DNA of 21,223 bases, taken from Pseudomonadota bacterium (GTDB lineage: Bacteria; Myxococcota; Myxococcia; Myxococcales; Anaeromyxobacteraceae). A program made the position numbers and the translations under genes. The notes beneath the pieces are model-generated. The model saw only the letters and a program-made list of their open reading frames with translations, was not told the origin of the DNA and ran no database searches. The stretch spans positions 1 through 21,223 of the forward strand of contig JAEYZK010000162.1 of assembly GCA_023428085.1 (NCBI GenBank), in the 5' to 3' direction. Shown here one piece after another: positions 6,413 to 13,391 of the stretch; the first letter of the stretch is position 1; each line of letters starts with the position of its first letter.

Positions 6413-7213
6413 TCAGATCGCCTCCACCGCCGGGCTCCCGTGCTTCCAGTCGAGCTCGGTGTCGCGCAGGAACAGGACGGGCCACCGCGCCGGCCCCGTC
6501 TCCCAGGCGCGGAACCCGCGCACCTCCTCCACGAACGCCGTCACCTCGGCCGCCGACGGTGCCCGGGCGAGCGCCCGGATCCGCTCCACCATGCGCGGCG
6601 GCCGCTCGCGCGCGCCCTCCAGCACGCGGAGGAACCACTTGTGGAACGGGAAGAGGAGCTCGTTGTGCGCGAGCACCATCCGGCCCGCGAACAGGCACAC
6701 GCGCGAGACGGCGGTCGAGACGAGCCAGGGATCGTCCTTCTTGAACGCCTCGCCGACGTACCAGGTCCACGCCTCGAGCTGCGCGGAGAACCGGGCGATC
6801 CGGTCCGCCTTCTCGGCGACGGGGTAGCGCGGGATCTCCGCGGCGAGGCGGGGGATGGCCTCGTCCCGCGCGAAGAGGACCTGCGCGTCCTGGAACGCGA
6901 ACCGGGCCGGCTCGCTCCCGCGCGCCGCGACCTCCGCGAGGAAGCCGGGCGACACGTACTTCCCGTCGACGTAGCCGCCCTCGTACGCGCAGAGGTCGGT
7001 GGTGAAGAACGTCGTCTGGCCCTCGGCCGTGCGCCGCGCCCAGTCCGCGTCGGAGACGACGATCATGACGTCGACGTCCGAGCGCTCCGTCGCGAAGCCG
7101 TGCGCGAGCGAGCCGCCGAGGAGGAGCGCGAGGACGTCCGGCTGGCCGCGGAAGTGGTCCGTGGTCCGCTCGATCGCCTGGCGCTGCGCGGGGGTGGGGA
7201 TGGGCGAGGTCAT
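6413..7213 (-). CDS. Nucleotidyltransferase-domain protein
   Basis: A 266-residue protein with an N-terminal DNA polymerase beta-type nucleotidyltransferase fold. The motif is GGSLAHGFATERSDVDVMIV at about residues 33-52, with metal ligands Asp46 and Asp48. The rest is helical, rich in Trp and Phe, and resembles the helical half of kanamycin- or lincosamide-nucleotidyltransferase-like proteins. It could transfer a nucleotide to a small molecule or a protein, but the substrate is unknown. The ATG at 7213 is chosen because the 12 residues that could be added from 7249 are unlike the family. A palindromic repeat lies 45 bases upstream, between this gene and the AlkD-like gene in the same direction. 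Confidence 0.85.
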   Translation of the reverse strand: MTSPIPTPAQRQAIERTTDHFRGQPDVLALLLGGSLAHGFATERSDVDVMIVVSDADWARRTAEGQTTFFTTDLCAYEGGYVDGKYVSPGFLAEVAARGSEPARFAFQDAQVLFARDEAIPRLAAEIPRYPVAEKADRIARFSAQLEAWTWYVGEAFKKDDPWLVSTAVSRVCLFAGRMVLAHNELLFPFHKWFLRVLEGARERPPRMVERIRALARAPSAAEVTAFVEEVRGFRAWETGPARWPVLFLRDTELDWKHGSPAVEAI

Positions 7214-7257
7214 GGATCGACGTTCGCGCGGGGCGGTCCACGCCGTCAAGGCGATCG

Positions 7258-7292
7258 CCGCTCGCCCTTCGACACAGGCTCAGGGTGAGCGG
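7258..7292. repeat. Dispersed palindrome, copy 1
   Basis: Arms CCGCTCGCCCT (7258-7268) and AGGGTGAGCGG (7282-7292) pair with one G-U-type mismatch. The 13-base loop is TCGACACAGGCTC, a form of the shared core TCGACAGGCTC with two extra bases. It begins four bases after the AlkD-like stop codon. Confidence 0.85.
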
Positions 7293-7295
7293 GCC

Positions 7296-8045
7296 TCACT
7301 GCGCACCGCGCTCGAGCCGCGCTCGCACCTTCTCCGACGCGAGCTCGCGCAGCGCGTCGGCGGCCACCCAGCGGGCCGCGCGGACCGCGGGCTCCCCTCC
7401 CCGCTCCCCGCCCGCGCGCCGGTTCGCGGTGGCCCGGATCCGCTCGCCGCACGCGACGGCGGCGGCGTGCAGCGCGGGGTTCCGCTTCCCGATGTTCCGG
7501 AGCGCCCAGTTCACCGCCTTCTTCACGAAGTTCCGCTCGTCGAAGGCGCCGCGCTCGACGAGCGGGAGGAGCCCCAGGAAGGCGGCGTCCCCGGCCTCCC
7601 GGTCGTGCACCGCGAGCCCCGCCATGAGCGAGAAGCCCGCGCGCTTCACCCACTCCGCGTCGCGCCCCGCCCACTCGACCGCCTTGCGCCACGCGTGCGG
7701 CGTGCGATCGAAGAGGCTGGTGGTCGCCTGGTCGCACACGTCCCACGAATCGAGCGCCGCGACCCACCCCTCGAGCTGCGCCTCCGTCACCGCGGCGGGG
7801 TCGTCCACGAAGCACGCGAGGAGCCGCGCCTCGTGGTTGCCGGTCTCCCAGAGGGCGAGCGCGAGGCGGTGATCGGTCCCGAGCCGCTTCGCGATCCTCC
7901 GCAGCTCGTGCACCGACACGCCGAACGCGTCCTCGACGTTGATCCCGTACCGCGCCATCCCGGCGCGGTCGTGTTCGCTGCCCATGGCGCGGAGCTCGTC
8001 GAGGAGCTTCGCCACGCGCGGGTCCTTCCGGGGGCTGGCGGCCAT
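7296..8045 (-). CDS. DNA alkylation repair protein, AlkD-like glycosylase
   Basis: A 249-residue all-helical HEAT-like repeat protein of the DNA_alkylation family. AlkD excises positively charged alkylated bases such as N3-methyladenine and N7-methylguanine. The key residues of Bacillus AlkD appear conserved: Trp101 and Asp105 (SWDVCDQ, the same W-x3-D spacing) and Trp180 (KKAVNWALRNIGKRN). This suggests an active, non-base-flipping glycosylase. The ATG at 8045 gives a natural N-terminus; an 11-residue extension possible from 8078 would overlap the divergent neighbour. No Shine-Dalgarno is visible. It is divergent from the phosphatase gene with only 25 bases between start codons. Confidence 0.9.
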   Translation of the reverse strand: MAASPRKDPRVAKLLDELRAMGSEHDRAGMARYGINVEDAFGVSVHELRRIAKRLGTDHRLALALWETGNHEARLLACFVDDPAAVTEAQLEGWVAALDSWDVCDQATTSLFDRTPHAWRKAVEWAGRDAEWVKRAGFSLMAGLAVHDREAGDAAFLGLLPLVERGAFDERNFVKKAVNWALRNIGKRNPALHAAAVACGERIRATANRRAGGERGGEPAVRAARWVAADALRELASEKVRARLERGAQ

Positions 8046-8054
8046 CGCGGGCCG

Positions 8055-8064
8055 ACGATAGCAC
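8055..8064. promoter_or_regulatory. Overlapping divergent -10 elements
   Basis: The forward TAGCAC (8059-8064) ends six bases before the phosphatase ATG at 8071. On the minus strand, TATCGT (8060-8055) preceded by TGC ends nine bases before the AlkD-like ATG at 8045. The two hexamers share two base pairs, forming one bidirectional element. Neither gene has a Shine-Dalgarno. Confidence 0.45.
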
Positions 8065-8070
8065 CGCAGC

Positions 8071-8745
8071 ATGACCACCCGCCTCTACCTCGTCCGCCAC
8101 GGCGCGACGCAGCTCACCGCCGAGAACCGGTTCTCCGGCATGGTCGGCGTCGATCTCTCCGACGAGGGGCGCGCGCAGGCGGCGCGGCTCGCCGAGCGGC
8201 TCGCGGGAGATCCCATCGCCGCGGTGTACGCGAGCCCGCTCTCGCGCACGCTGGAGACCGCGCGGATCCTCGCCCGCCCGCACGGGCTCGAGGTCGCCGA
8301 GGAGGACGGGCTCCGCGAGATCTCGCACGGGCGCTGGGAGGGGCTCGCGCGGCAGGAGGTCGAGGAGCGGTTCGCGGACGAGTACGCGAACTGGGAGGCG
8401 GACCCGTTCACGTTCGCGCCGGTCGGGGGCGAGAGCGGCGTCGCGGTGCTCGCCCGGGCGCTGCCGGTGATCCGGAAGATCGTCTCGGCGCACGAGGGGC
8501 GCACCGTGCTCGTGGTCTCGCACAAGGCGACGCTGCGGATCCTGCTCTCGAGCCTCCTGGGCGTGGACCCGCGCGGCTACCGCGACCGGCTCGACCAGTC
8601 GCCGGCCTGCCTCAACGTGGTGGACTTCAAGGACCCGGTGCGCGCCCGGCTCATGCTCTTCAACGACGTCTCGCACTACGCCGTGAAGCCGCGGTCGGCG
8701 GCGCGGAACCTGTCGAAGTGGTGGGACGCGGGCCCGGGGGCGTGA
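8071..8745 (+). CDS. Histidine phosphatase family protein (phosphoglycerate mutase-like)
   Basis: A 224-residue member of the histidine phosphatase superfamily. The phosphohistidine motif is LVRHG (His10). Other catalytic residues are Arg9, Arg59 (SPLSRT), Glu83 (REISHG) and His151 (VVSHKA). The pattern resembles GpmB/CobC-type broad phosphatases more than true glycolytic mutases, since the long mutase insert is absent. The substrate is unknown; CobC (alpha-ribazole phosphatase) or a general sugar-phosphate phosphatase are both possible. The ATG at 8071 fits a leaderless transcript. The gene converges on the thioesterase gene, with a small hairpin at the junction. Confidence 0.9.
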   Translation: MTTRLYLVRHGATQLTAENRFSGMVGVDLSDEGRAQAARLAERLAGDPIAAVYASPLSRTLETARILARPHGLEVAEEDGLREISHGRWEGLARQEVEERFADEYANWEADPFTFAPVGGESGVAVLARALPVIRKIVSAHEGRTVLVVSHKATLRILLSSLLGVDPRGYRDRLDQSPACLNVVDFKDPVRARLMLFNDVSHYAVKPRSAARNLSKWWDAGPGA

Positions 8746-8775
8746 CGCCCGAGGGCCGCGCCGGCGGGTTCGTGC

Positions 8776-8791
8776 CTCACCGCTCGGTGAG
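8776..8791. terminator. Small hairpin between convergent genes
   Basis: CTCACC (8776-8781) and GGTGAG (8786-8791) form a 6-bp stem with loop GCTC. It overlaps the thioesterase stop codon and lies 30 bases after the phosphatase stop. There is no T-tract, so termination is only a guess. Confidence 0.25.
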
Positions 8792-9229
8792 CGGCCGCTC
8801 CTGCGCGCGCGCGGCCGCGAGGAACGCGTCCGGGGCGCGGGTGGGGCACCGGGCCTCGTAGTCGAAGAAGACCATGCGCGTCAGGACCCGGGCGATCTCC
8901 ACGCCGGTCGCCTCGTCGGAGAGGCGATAGACGAGGTGGAAGGTGGCCGGGCGGACCTGCGCCGGCGCGACCTCGAGCCGGAGCTCCATCCCGTAGGTCC
9001 CCTCCGCGCGGTAGATGACGGCGGCCTCCGCCATGATGAGCCCGGCGCCGGCGACGTCGAGCTCCGACGCGAAGCCGAGGGACCGGAGCCAGCGCATGCG
9101 GGCCTCGTGCGCGAGCGAGAGGACGGCGTCGTGCGCGAGGTGGCCGCCGAGGTTGACGTCGTCCACCCGGACGGCGACCCGGGTGGCGAAGGGAAAGGAT
9201 GCGGGGAGATCGATCCGGAGGCGGAGCAT
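8777..9229 (-). CDS. Acyl-CoA thioesterase, hotdog fold (4HBT family)
   Basis: A 150-residue hotdog-fold protein that probably hydrolyses acyl-CoA thioesters. The family signature appears as VDDVNLGGHLAHDAVLSLAHEAR at about 22-44, with the catalytic-type Asp at 23/24, GGH at 28-30 and Glu42 on the central helix. The later strands are typical (IMAEAAVIYRAEG and FHLVYRLSDEATG). It is the last gene of the minus-strand block after the histidine kinase, 61 bases downstream, so it may be read from the same transcript or from its own promoter: a TAGGAT hexamer lies at 9252-9247. There is no clear Shine-Dalgarno. The substrate is unknown. Confidence 0.85.
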   Translation of the reverse strand: MLRLRIDLPASFPFATRVAVRVDDVNLGGHLAHDAVLSLAHEARMRWLRSLGFASELDVAGAGLIMAEAAVIYRAEGTYGMELRLEVAPAQVRPATFHLVYRLSDEATGVEIARVLTRMVFFDYEARCPTRAPDAFLAAARAQERPLTER

Positions 9230-9290
9230 GGGTGCTCGGTGCGGGCATCCTACGAGGGCGGGGCGGGAGCGTCGAGTCCGTTCGGGCGGT

Positions 9291-11126
9291 TCACACCGCC
9301 GCGCGCAAGCGCACCACGAAGCACGCCCCCGGGCCGTCCGCGGGGTCGAGCGCGATCGAGCCCCCGAGGCTCCGCGCCAGCGAGCGGCAGAGGGCGAGCC
9401 CGAGGCCGACGCCGGGCGCCGCGCCCGCGGCGCGCGCCGCCGAGCGGCCGAACGGCACGAAGAGCCTCCGCCGCTCCTCGGCGGAGAGGCCGGGGCCCAG
9501 GTCGCGCACGCGCAGCGCCACCCACCTGCCCTCGCGCGCGGCGGAGAGCTCGATCCGCCGGTCGGCGGCCGCGGCGGCGTACTTGCACGCGTTGTCCACG
9601 AGGTTGAAGAGGATCTGCTCGAGCGCGCCGGGCTCGGCGACGACGCGAAGCCCCGGGTCCACCGCCACGCGCAGCTCCATGCCCGCGCCGGACGCGCGCT
9701 CCCGCAGCCGATCGCCGTGCCGCGCGAGGAGCTCGGCGAGCCCGAGCGGCGCCGGGCGGCGGACCGTCTTCCCGCGCTCGACGCGCCCGTACGCGAGCAC
9801 GTTCTCGACGAGGTGGCCGAGCCGGAGCGCCTCGCGCCGGAGGGTGTCGAGGTACTCGGCGCGCCGGGCGTCGTCCTGGACCATGCCCTCCGCCAGCATC
9901 TCCGCGTACATGCGGAAGGTGGTGAGCGGCGTCCGCAGCTCGTGCGTGACCGCCGACGCGAAGGCCGCCCGCCGCTCCGAGAGCGCCTGCATGCCGAGCA
10001 GCAGCAGCAGCACCGCCGCCGCCGCGAGGAGCACGAGGGCCCAGGTCGCGCCCAGGATCACGGGGAGCGGCGACGCCTCGGCGGCCCGCTCCGGACGGGC
10101 GCGCGGATCGAGGCGCGCCGGGAGCGACGCGAGGAGGCGCGCGGCGTCGTCCCCGCCGGCCGGCACGGGCTCGAGCCGCGCGTCCGGGAACAGGTCCGCC
10201 ACCTCGCCCTGGAGCCACCTCCGCAGGCCGCCCCAGTCGAGCAGGCAGCCCTGGAGGTGCTCCGCCCCGTCGAGCCGGACGCGGCGGACGAGCACCAGGT
10301 CGCCGCCGAGCCAGAGCGGGGTCATCGCGCCCTCGGGCATCGGGCGGCGCGCGCTCCGGGGCGGGACGTGGGCGCGCGCCGGGCGCTCCGCCGGCTCCGC
10401 CTGCTCCACCGAAGAGCCATGCGTCGGCACGACGTTCTGCTTCGCCACCTGCCGTGCGCGGCTCTGGTACTCGATGGAGCTCTTCGCGGCGGGGCCGTCG
10501 AGCTTCCCGAGCTTCGTCGCCTGCGGCTTCCCGCCGGTCGCGGCCAGCTCCTCCTCGCGCCTCCCGGCCGAGGGCGGGAGGACGGGATCGCGCACCTCCG
10601 GCGCCGCCTCGCCCGGGAGGAGCGCGACGAGCGCGCCGCGATCGAGCGCGGGCCGGAGCCGATCGAGCCGCTCGCGCGCGGCGGCGATCCGCTCCGCGGT
10701 GGTGTACCGGGCGACGGTGAGCGAACGCGCCCGGCCCTCCGGGACCTGCGGCGAGCGCACGGCGCCGTCCGGCCCGACCTGGAAGTGGAGCAGCACGTGC
10801 TCCGGCAGCTCGCGGAGGAGCGGCGAGGGGACGAGCACGTGTCCGTCGTCGATCTCGGCGAGGCCGCGGGTGTACACCCGCTCCGGCGCGTAGAGCGGCG
10901 CGTAGACGAACCACGGCCGGCCGCTCTCCCGGGCGACGAGCGGCGCCACCGCCGAGTCCATGCGCCAGAGCGCGAGGCGCACGTCCTCCTCGACCGCCGC
11001 GGTCCGGCGCGCCGCCGCCTCGGAGCGCTCCAGCCGGATCGCCGCCAGGCTGAGCGCGCCCACGCCGCCGAGCATCGCGGCGAGGCAGAGGGCGAAGACC
11101 GCCCAGACGCGCCAGGAGCGGGTCAT
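9291..11126 (-). CDS. Membrane sensor histidine kinase
   Basis: A 611-residue two-component sensor. A membrane helix (about 8-30) leads into a periplasmic region of roughly 320 residues, then a second membrane helix (about 354-379) and the kinase core. The phosphorylated His395 sits in AVTHELRTPLT. The N box is NLVDNACKYA (Asn512), G1 is DLGPGL (542-547), the F box is FVPFG, and G2 is GVGLGLAL (572-579). There is no HAMP domain: the H box starts about 15 residues after the second membrane helix. The periplasmic part matches nothing I recognise and contains a polar low-complexity stretch (about 185-265). The start overlaps the response-regulator stop by four bases (ATGA), which indicates translational coupling. 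Confidence 0.93.
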   Translation of the reverse strand: MTRSWRVWAVFALCLAAMLGGVGALSLAAIRLERSEAAARRTAAVEEDVRLALWRMDSAVAPLVARESGRPWFVYAPLYAPERVYTRGLAEIDDGHVLVPSPLLRELPEHVLLHFQVGPDGAVRSPQVPEGRARSLTVARYTTAERIAAARERLDRLRPALDRGALVALLPGEAAPEVRDPVLPPSAGRREEELAATGGKPQATKLGKLDGPAAKSSIEYQSRARQVAKQNVVPTHGSSVEQAEPAERPARAHVPPRSARRPMPEGAMTPLWLGGDLVLVRRVRLDGAEHLQGCLLDWGGLRRWLQGEVADLFPDARLEPVPAGGDDAARLLASLPARLDPRARPERAAEASPLPVILGATWALVLLAAAAVLLLLLGMQALSERRAAFASAVTHELRTPLTTFRMYAEMLAEGMVQDDARRAEYLDTLRREALRLGHLVENVLAYGRVERGKTVRRPAPLGLAELLARHGDRLRERASGAGMELRVAVDPGLRVVAEPGALEQILFNLVDNACKYAAAAADRRIELSAAREGRWVALRVRDLGPGLSAEERRRLFVPFGRSAARAAGAAPGVGLGLALCRSLARSLGGSIALDPADGPGACFVVRLRAAV

Positions 11127-11821
11127 GCCTTGGGCACGAGCCGGTAGCCCTTGCCGCGCAGGGTGAGGATCACCCGCGGGCGCTCCGCCGGGTCGCCGAG
11201 CTTCTCGCGCAGCCGCGCGACGTGCATGTCCACCGTCCGTGTGTGCACCGATCGCGCCGGCACGCGCCAGACGCGCTCGAGCAGCTCCTCGCGCGAGACC
11301 GGCCGGCCGGCGGCGCGCGCGAGGTAGCCGAGGAGCTCGGCCTCGCGCTCGGAGAGCTGGGCGGCCCCACCGCCGTCGAGCGCCACCTCCCGCCGGCCCA
11401 GGTGGGCCCGCCCGCCCTCGAAGGCGATCTCCTCGACATCGGCCCGCCGCTCGGCGCTCCGCCGCAGGACCGCCTCGACCCGCGCGAGGAGCTCCCTGGC
11501 GGAGAAGGGCTTGAGGACGTAGTCATCCGCGCCGCGCTTCAGGCCGAGGACGCGATCGTGCTCGGCGCCGCGCGCGGTGAGCACGATGACCGGGAGCGTC
11601 GGGTGCGCCGCGCGCGCCCGGGCGAGGAGGTCGAGGCCGTCGCCGCCGGGGAGCACGAGGTCGAGCAGCACGAGCTCGCAGGGGACGCGGAGCGCCGCGT
11701 CGAGGCCCTCCTGGAACGTGCCCGCCTCGAGCGGCTGGTAGCCGTCGAAGCGGAGCGCGTCCACCACGCCGCGGCGGATGGCGGCGTCGTCCTCGATGAC
11801 CAGCACCCTGCGTGCGGGCAT
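11123..11821 (-). CDS. OmpR-family response regulator
   Basis: A 232-residue DNA-binding response regulator. The receiver domain (about 4-118) has the acidic pair Asp11/Asp12, phosphoacceptor Asp54 (LVLLDLVLPGGDG), Thr82 (VIVLTARG) and Lys104 (YVLKPF). The C-terminal winged helix contains LSEREAELLGYLA, the recognition-helix region SVHTRTVDMHVARLREKLG and the terminal hairpin LTLRGKGYRL, as in OmpR/PhoB. The start at 11821 is preferred: the alternative at 11863 would translate part of a palindromic repeat. It overlaps the downstream kinase gene by four bases, so the two form a cognate pair. The target genes are unknown; VWA and thioesterase are neighbours. Confidence 0.93.
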   Translation of the reverse strand: MPARRVLVIEDDAAIRRGVVDALRFDGYQPLEAGTFQEGLDAALRVPCELVLLDLVLPGGDGLDLLARARAAHPTLPVIVLTARGAEHDRVLGLKRGADDYVLKPFSARELLARVEAVLRRSAERRADVEEIAFEGGRAHLGRREVALDGGGAAQLSEREAELLGYLARAAGRPVSREELLERVWRVPARSVHTRTVDMHVARLREKLGDPAERPRVILTLRGKGYRLVPKA

Positions 11822-11837
11822 GACGACCTGATCCGTT

Positions 11838-11868
11838 CGCTCGTGCCTCGACAGGCTCGGCACGAGCG
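11838..11868. repeat. Dispersed palindrome, copy 2
   Basis: Perfect 10-bp arms CGCTCGTGCC (11838-11847) and GGCACGAGCG (11859-11868) flank the 11-base core TCGACAGGCTC. The stem differs from the other copies on both sides in a compensating way. It lies just upstream of the response-regulator start. Confidence 0.9.
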
Positions 11869-11886
11869 GTGTTCCAGAGACAGCGG

Positions 11887-11935
11887 CCGCTCACCCCGAG
11901 CCTGTCGAAGGGTGAGCCTGTCGAGGGGCGAGCGG
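11887..11935. repeat. Dispersed palindrome, copy 3 (one and a half units)
   Basis: Arms GCTCACCC (11889-11896) and GGGTGAGC (11910-11917) enclose CGAGCCTGTCGAA. A second core GAGCCTGTCGA (11914-11924) follows directly, with another right arm GGGGCGAGCGG (11925-11935). That arm can pair, with one mismatch, with the first left arm CCGCTCACCCC (11887-11897). Two alternative nested hairpins are therefore possible. The element lies 17 bases before the VWA stop codon on the forward axis. Confidence 0.88.
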
Positions 11936-11952
11936 AGGTCGGACACTCCCGC

Positions 11953-13149
11953 TCACTCGAACGTATACCGGCGCTTCTTCGCCTGCGCGCGCACCGCCTT
12001 GATCATGGCCGAGTCGAGCGTGTCCGTCGAGCCCCGGGCCGCCTTCGCGATCTTCGCCTGCTCCTTCGCGAGGAACGCGGCCCGCGCCTGCGAGGCGGCC
12101 GCGATCTGCCTCTGCAGCGCGGCCCGCTGCTCGCCCTTCTGCTCGACGTACGCCCTCCGCTCGGCGGGGCCGAGCTTCCGGACTTCCGGCGGGAGCTCGC
12201 CGGCGTCGAGCGCCTCGACCTTCACCTTCCCTTCGCGCGCCGCGTCCACGAGATCCCAGCCCGCGTTCTTGTAGAGCCCGCTCGCCTTCGACCGGGCCCG
12301 GGTCGAGACCGAGCTCGGGGACAGCTTCTTCGCGTTCGCGTCCTGGGCGTTCTGGCGCTGCTGCATCGCCGCGCCCTGCGCGCCGTACGGGATGTAGGTC
12401 GCGTTGAGCGCGTCGTTGAGCCGGGCGAGCTCGGCGTCCTGGGGCGCCGGGACGTCGGCGGCGACGCGGTCGTGGTCGATCACCAGGAAGGTGCCGTCGG
12501 CGAGGACCGCGCCGTCCTTCCAGCCGGTCGCGACGCCCTCCGCCTGCGAGCCGCAGTGGATCGTGTTGACCGAGATCCCCTTCGCCGCGGCCCGCTTCAC
12601 GGTGGCGCGGAAGTCGATCGGCCCCTGGGTGAACGGCTCGTTTCCCGCGATGAAGACGAGCTTCAGGTCGTCGGGGGAGGTGGACCAGCCGAGCTCGTCC
12701 AGCGCCCGGGCGATGACCGCGCCGCAGTACTCGCTCCCGCCGTTGGTGGTGAGCGCGAAGAGCTGCTCGCTCACGCGATCCAGGTCGTCGGTGAACGGGC
12801 TCACCTGGCGGATCCAGTGGTCCTTCTCCGCGAGCCCGGAGTTGCCGTACTCGTACAGCGCGATGCGCAGCTCCGGGTGCGCGCCGTCCCGCTTCGCGGT
12901 GGCGAGCTCGTTGACCACCTTCCAGAGCTGCGCCTTCGCCTGCCCGATGAGCCCCTCCATGCTGCCGGAGGTGTCGAGGAGGAGCGCGATCTGGACGAGC
13001 GGCCGCTTCGGCCTCGGCGCCTCCGGGGCTGCGCGCGCGCCGTCCGCGCCGGCGGCGGCGACGAGGGACCCCGCGAGCGACGCCCCGAGAGCGGGGGCGC
13101 CGGCGAGGGCGAGGAAGGCGACGGCGGCGACGGACGGGTACGACTTCAT
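11953..13149 (-). CDS. Exported von Willebrand factor type A domain protein
   Basis: A 398-residue protein with an N-terminal signal sequence (about 1-41, ending ARAAP) and a VWA domain from about 50. The metal-site motif DTSGS is at 59-63 with Thr134/135 (ALTTNGGSEYCG). At the position where many VWA domains have Asp there is Asn170 (FIAGNEPFTQG). The C-terminal ~100 residues are charged, Ala/Lys/Gln-rich and probably coiled-coil (QRQIAAASQARAAFLAKEQAK), ending KKRRYTFE. It probably binds a protein partner in the periplasm; the partner is unknown. A GGAGGAG Shine-Dalgarno supports the ATG at 13149. An extension to 13227 would translate a palindromic repeat. It heads a minus-strand block ahead of the two-component genes, 131 bases away. 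Confidence 0.88.
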   Translation of the reverse strand: MKSYPSVAAVAFLALAGAPALGASLAGSLVAAAGADGARAAPEAPRPKRPLVQIALLLDTSGSMEGLIGQAKAQLWKVVNELATAKRDGAHPELRIALYEYGNSGLAEKDHWIRQVSPFTDDLDRVSEQLFALTTNGGSEYCGAVIARALDELGWSTSPDDLKLVFIAGNEPFTQGPIDFRATVKRAAAKGISVNTIHCGSQAEGVATGWKDGAVLADGTFLVIDHDRVAADVPAPQDAELARLNDALNATYIPYGAQGAAMQQRQNAQDANAKKLSPSSVSTRARSKASGLYKNAGWDLVDAAREGKVKVEALDAGELPPEVRKLGPAERRAYVEQKGEQRAALQRQIAAASQARAAFLAKEQAKIAKAARGSTDTLDSAMIKAVRAQAKKRRYTFE

Positions 13150-13165
13150 GGCGTTCTCCTCCGGG

Positions 13166-13198
13166 CCGCTCGCCCCGAGCCTGTCGAAGGGCGAGCGG
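13166..13198. repeat. Dispersed palindrome, copy 4
   Basis: Perfect 10-bp arms CCGCTCGCCC (13166-13175) and GGGCGAGCGG (13189-13198) enclose the 13-base loop CGAGCCTGTCGAA, which is identical to the loop of copy 3. It lies just upstream of the VWA gene's Shine-Dalgarno. Confidence 0.92.
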
Positions 13199-13325
13199 TC
13201 CTCATGGACTACGGGTTGCGACGCCATGGAGCCACCGGCCCGGCGGGCGGTGGGTAACGGGGGTGTAACGGGTCACCGCGCTGGACGCGCAGGGCATCCT
13301 CGCGGGTCGCGATGCGCGCGCTCGG

Positions 13326-13354
13326 TTTCCGGGCGAGGCGAACGGATCTACGCT
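13326..13354 (+). promoter_or_regulatory. Possible sigma70-type promoter of the GH5 gene
   Basis: TTTCCG (13326-13331) and TACGCT (13349-13354) are separated by 17 bases. They lie about 37 bases before the ATG at 13392, which has its own Shine-Dalgarno. Matches to consensus are partial. Confidence 0.35.
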
Positions 13355-13391
13355 CCGTCCGGCTCGACCCACCCTCGCGGAGGAGATGCCC

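Noticed and set aside
7258..7292. Palindrome copy 1 as a dedicated terminator of the AlkD-like gene
   Set aside because: Its position fits, but the same element also occurs upstream of genes (copies 2 and 4) and has no T-tract, so it is better described as a dispersed repeat.
9015..11147. Very long open frame on the plus strand across the histidine kinase gene (about 700 codons)
   Set aside because: It is antisense to a gene with all kinase motifs, its translation is Arg/Pro/Gly-rich with no domain, and long antisense frames are expected at this base composition. The same applies to plus-strand frames at about 6999-8861 and 12404-14191 and minus-strand frames at about 548-1519 and 14652-16115.
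11822..11863. Upstream ATG extending the response regulator by 14 residues
   Set aside because: The extra residues (MPSLSRHERT...) come from palindrome copy 2. The receiver domain starts naturally at 11821.
13150..13227. Upstream ATG extending the VWA protein by 26 residues
   Set aside because: The extension contains the translated palindrome (SPFDRLGASG), would bury the signal peptide, and lacks the Shine-Dalgarno found at 13149.
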